Part shown: piece by piece, positions 63,412-64,000 of the stretch
Layout: the number at the start of each line of letters is the position of its first letter
How positions within the stretch are numbered: the first letter of the stretch is position 1
From: a bacterium
Lineage (GTDB): Bacteria > SAR324 > XYD2-FULL-50-16
Direction: 5' to 3'
DNA length: 64,000 nt
Assembly: GCA_024275165.1 (NCBI GenBank)
Contig: JAJRZQ010000025.1
Coordinates: 62,001-126,000 of the forward strand
Made by a program: the position numbers and the translations under genes
Notes under the pieces: generated by a model
Database searches by the model: none
The model's input: only the letters and a program-made list of their open reading frames with translations
Told to the model about the DNA's origin: nothing

Positions 63412-63711
63412 ATGAAAATTCAAGGCAATCAACCTAAACTGACGGGACAGGAAAAGGCGACCCAAGGCGATAAGATTCGCAATGAGGGAGGCCGTCTCCA
63501 GGCGGATCAAGCTCAGTCGCAACGAAAATTAAGCACCGACCTGCCGAACTTGAGCGTCAGTAAGATGCGTGAACGCATCCAAGCCGAGCCCGATGTAAAC
63601 CTAGATCGGGTAAAGGCGCTGAAAGCAAAAATCAAAGAAGGGGCTTATAAAATCGATACCGCCAAGTTGGCGGGGAATCTTTTGCAAGCATCGACATCCG
63701 AAGACATTTGA
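63412..63711 (+). CDS. flgM: Anti-sigma28 factor FlgM
   Basis: 99-residue inhibitor of FliA (sigma28) that is exported when the hook is ready. The C-terminal half has the FlgM pattern: LSVSKMRERIQAEPDVNLDR then VKALKAKIKEGAYKIDTAKL and AGNLL. The N-terminal half is Gln- and Lys-rich and probably disordered. The ATG at 63412 is preferred to the TTG two codons earlier. Two sigma28-type promoters precede it, so FlgM may control its own transcription. It is followed 10 bases later by flgN. Confidence 0.9.
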   Translation: MKIQGNQPKLTGQEKATQGDKIRNEGGRLQADQAQSQRKLSTDLPNLSVSKMRERIQAEPDVNLDRVKALKAKIKEGAYKIDTAKLAGNLLQASTSEDI

Positions 63712-63721
63712 GCAAAAAACC

Positions 63722-64000
63722 ATGCTTTACGATCAACTGATTCGTAATTTACAAGCCCAAGCAATAGGCTACACCAGCATGCTCGAAGCCTTAGAGGCCG
63801 AGGCCATGCTGCCTGCGGCAGCCGACTTGGAAGACTTGATCGCCTGCCAACAAGAAAAAGAAAAGGCCGCCCATCAGGTGCGCGAACTCGAAGAGGATCG
63901 AGCGCGTACCGTGGCTCAACTCGCAGGGCCTTTAAACCTCCCCTTAAATTCCAAATTAGAAGTCTTGGCGCAAACCACCGATGAGTTGCGAGGGCAGAGA
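63722..64000 (+). CDS. flgN: FlgN family export chaperone (partial, cut by window end)
   Basis: First 93 codons of a helical, Gln/Glu/Leu-rich protein starting MLYDQLIRNLQAQAIGYTSM and LEALEAEAMLPAADLEDLIA. The pattern of long amphipathic helices, with a Q.EKE..... segment (CQQEKEKAAHQVRELEEDRA), is typical of FlgN, the cytoplasmic chaperone for hook-associated proteins FlgK and FlgL. The gene continues beyond base 64000. Position after flgM is the usual order flgM-flgN-flgK-flgL. Confidence 0.8.
   Translation, partial: MLYDQLIRNLQAQAIGYTSMLEALEAEAMLPAAADLEDLIACQQEKEKAAHQVRELEEDRARTVAQLAGPLNLPLNSKLEVLAQTTDELRGQR

Overview
The window comes from a Gram-negative, flagellated bacterium of proteobacterial type. 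It carries outer-membrane and LPS functions (LptC, LptA-like, a lipid A acyltransferase, OMPLA phospholipase), a flagellar rod/P-ring/L-ring block with sigma28-type promoters, a type II secretion GspC, a TAXI-TRAP transporter and several periplasmic c-type cytochromes. Gene order and content fit the former Deltaproteobacteria or a neighbouring lineage such as SAR324, but no rRNA or marker phylogeny is available here, so that placement is a guess. Coding density is high, many start and stop codons overlap, and genes lie in strand-coherent blocks. No tRNA, rRNA or CRISPR array was found.

Layout. 0.1-9.7 kb: cmk, a CheW-like orphan, then a plus-strand run of dxs, a DUF2007-like membrane protein, a phosphohexomutase, a DUF465 protein, a prepilin peptidase, ilvE, yacG and dsbD. 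9.8-17.0 kb (minus): scpB, proB, a PBP1A, lysC, nth, a small membrane protein and a ybaK-type deacylase gene broken by an in-frame TAA. 17.0-19.9 kb (plus): gamma-carbonic anhydrase, lipid A acyltransferase, lptC, lptA-like. 19.9-21.8 kb (minus): a di-haem cytochrome c peroxidase and phospholipase A1. 22.1-25.0 kb: TAXI-TRAP uptake system. 25.0-25.6 kb: a solitary cytochrome-oxidase-subunit-III-like protein. 25.7-32.6 kb: a Cus-type copper/silver efflux operon (small membrane protein, CusB-like adaptor with an extra N-terminal YtkA-like domain, CusA, a Met/His-rich YtkA-like protein, outer-membrane channel). Its cusA has an in-frame TAG, with a Shine-Dalgarno-like AAGGAGG and a GTG at the break.

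32.6-42.5 kb (minus): mfd, a SurA-like prolyl isomerase, aroK, tyrS, dut, a glycosyltransferase, an undecaprenyl-phosphate sugar transferase and a SPOR protein, with overlapping or near-overlapping genes. 42.8-45.5 kb: guaB and a PBP4-type D,D-carboxypeptidase. 45.5-50.5 kb (minus): an XPB-like helicase, a YhcC-type radical SAM protein, gspC and three small unknown genes. 50.5-54.6 kb (plus): a less ordinary cluster of an Hfq/Sm-like small protein, a DUF2254-like membrane protein, a secreted protein and a divergent acyl-CoA-dehydrogenase-like protein. 55.4-57.9 kb: an unknown small protein and a cytochrome b561-DHC fusion with a tri-haem partner. 58.2-64.0 kb: flgF, flgG, flgA, flgH, flgI, flgJ (rod-binding domain only), flgM and a flgN cut by the window edge.

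Two 211-bp copies of a transposase-less MITE-like element with imperfect terminal inverted repeats lie 9 kb apart in opposite orientation (46.8 and 55.9 kb). The best leads for new biology are the split cusA, the YtkA-CusB fusion, the MITE pair, the Hfq-like/DUF2254/ACAD-like cluster and the b561-DHC redox pair.
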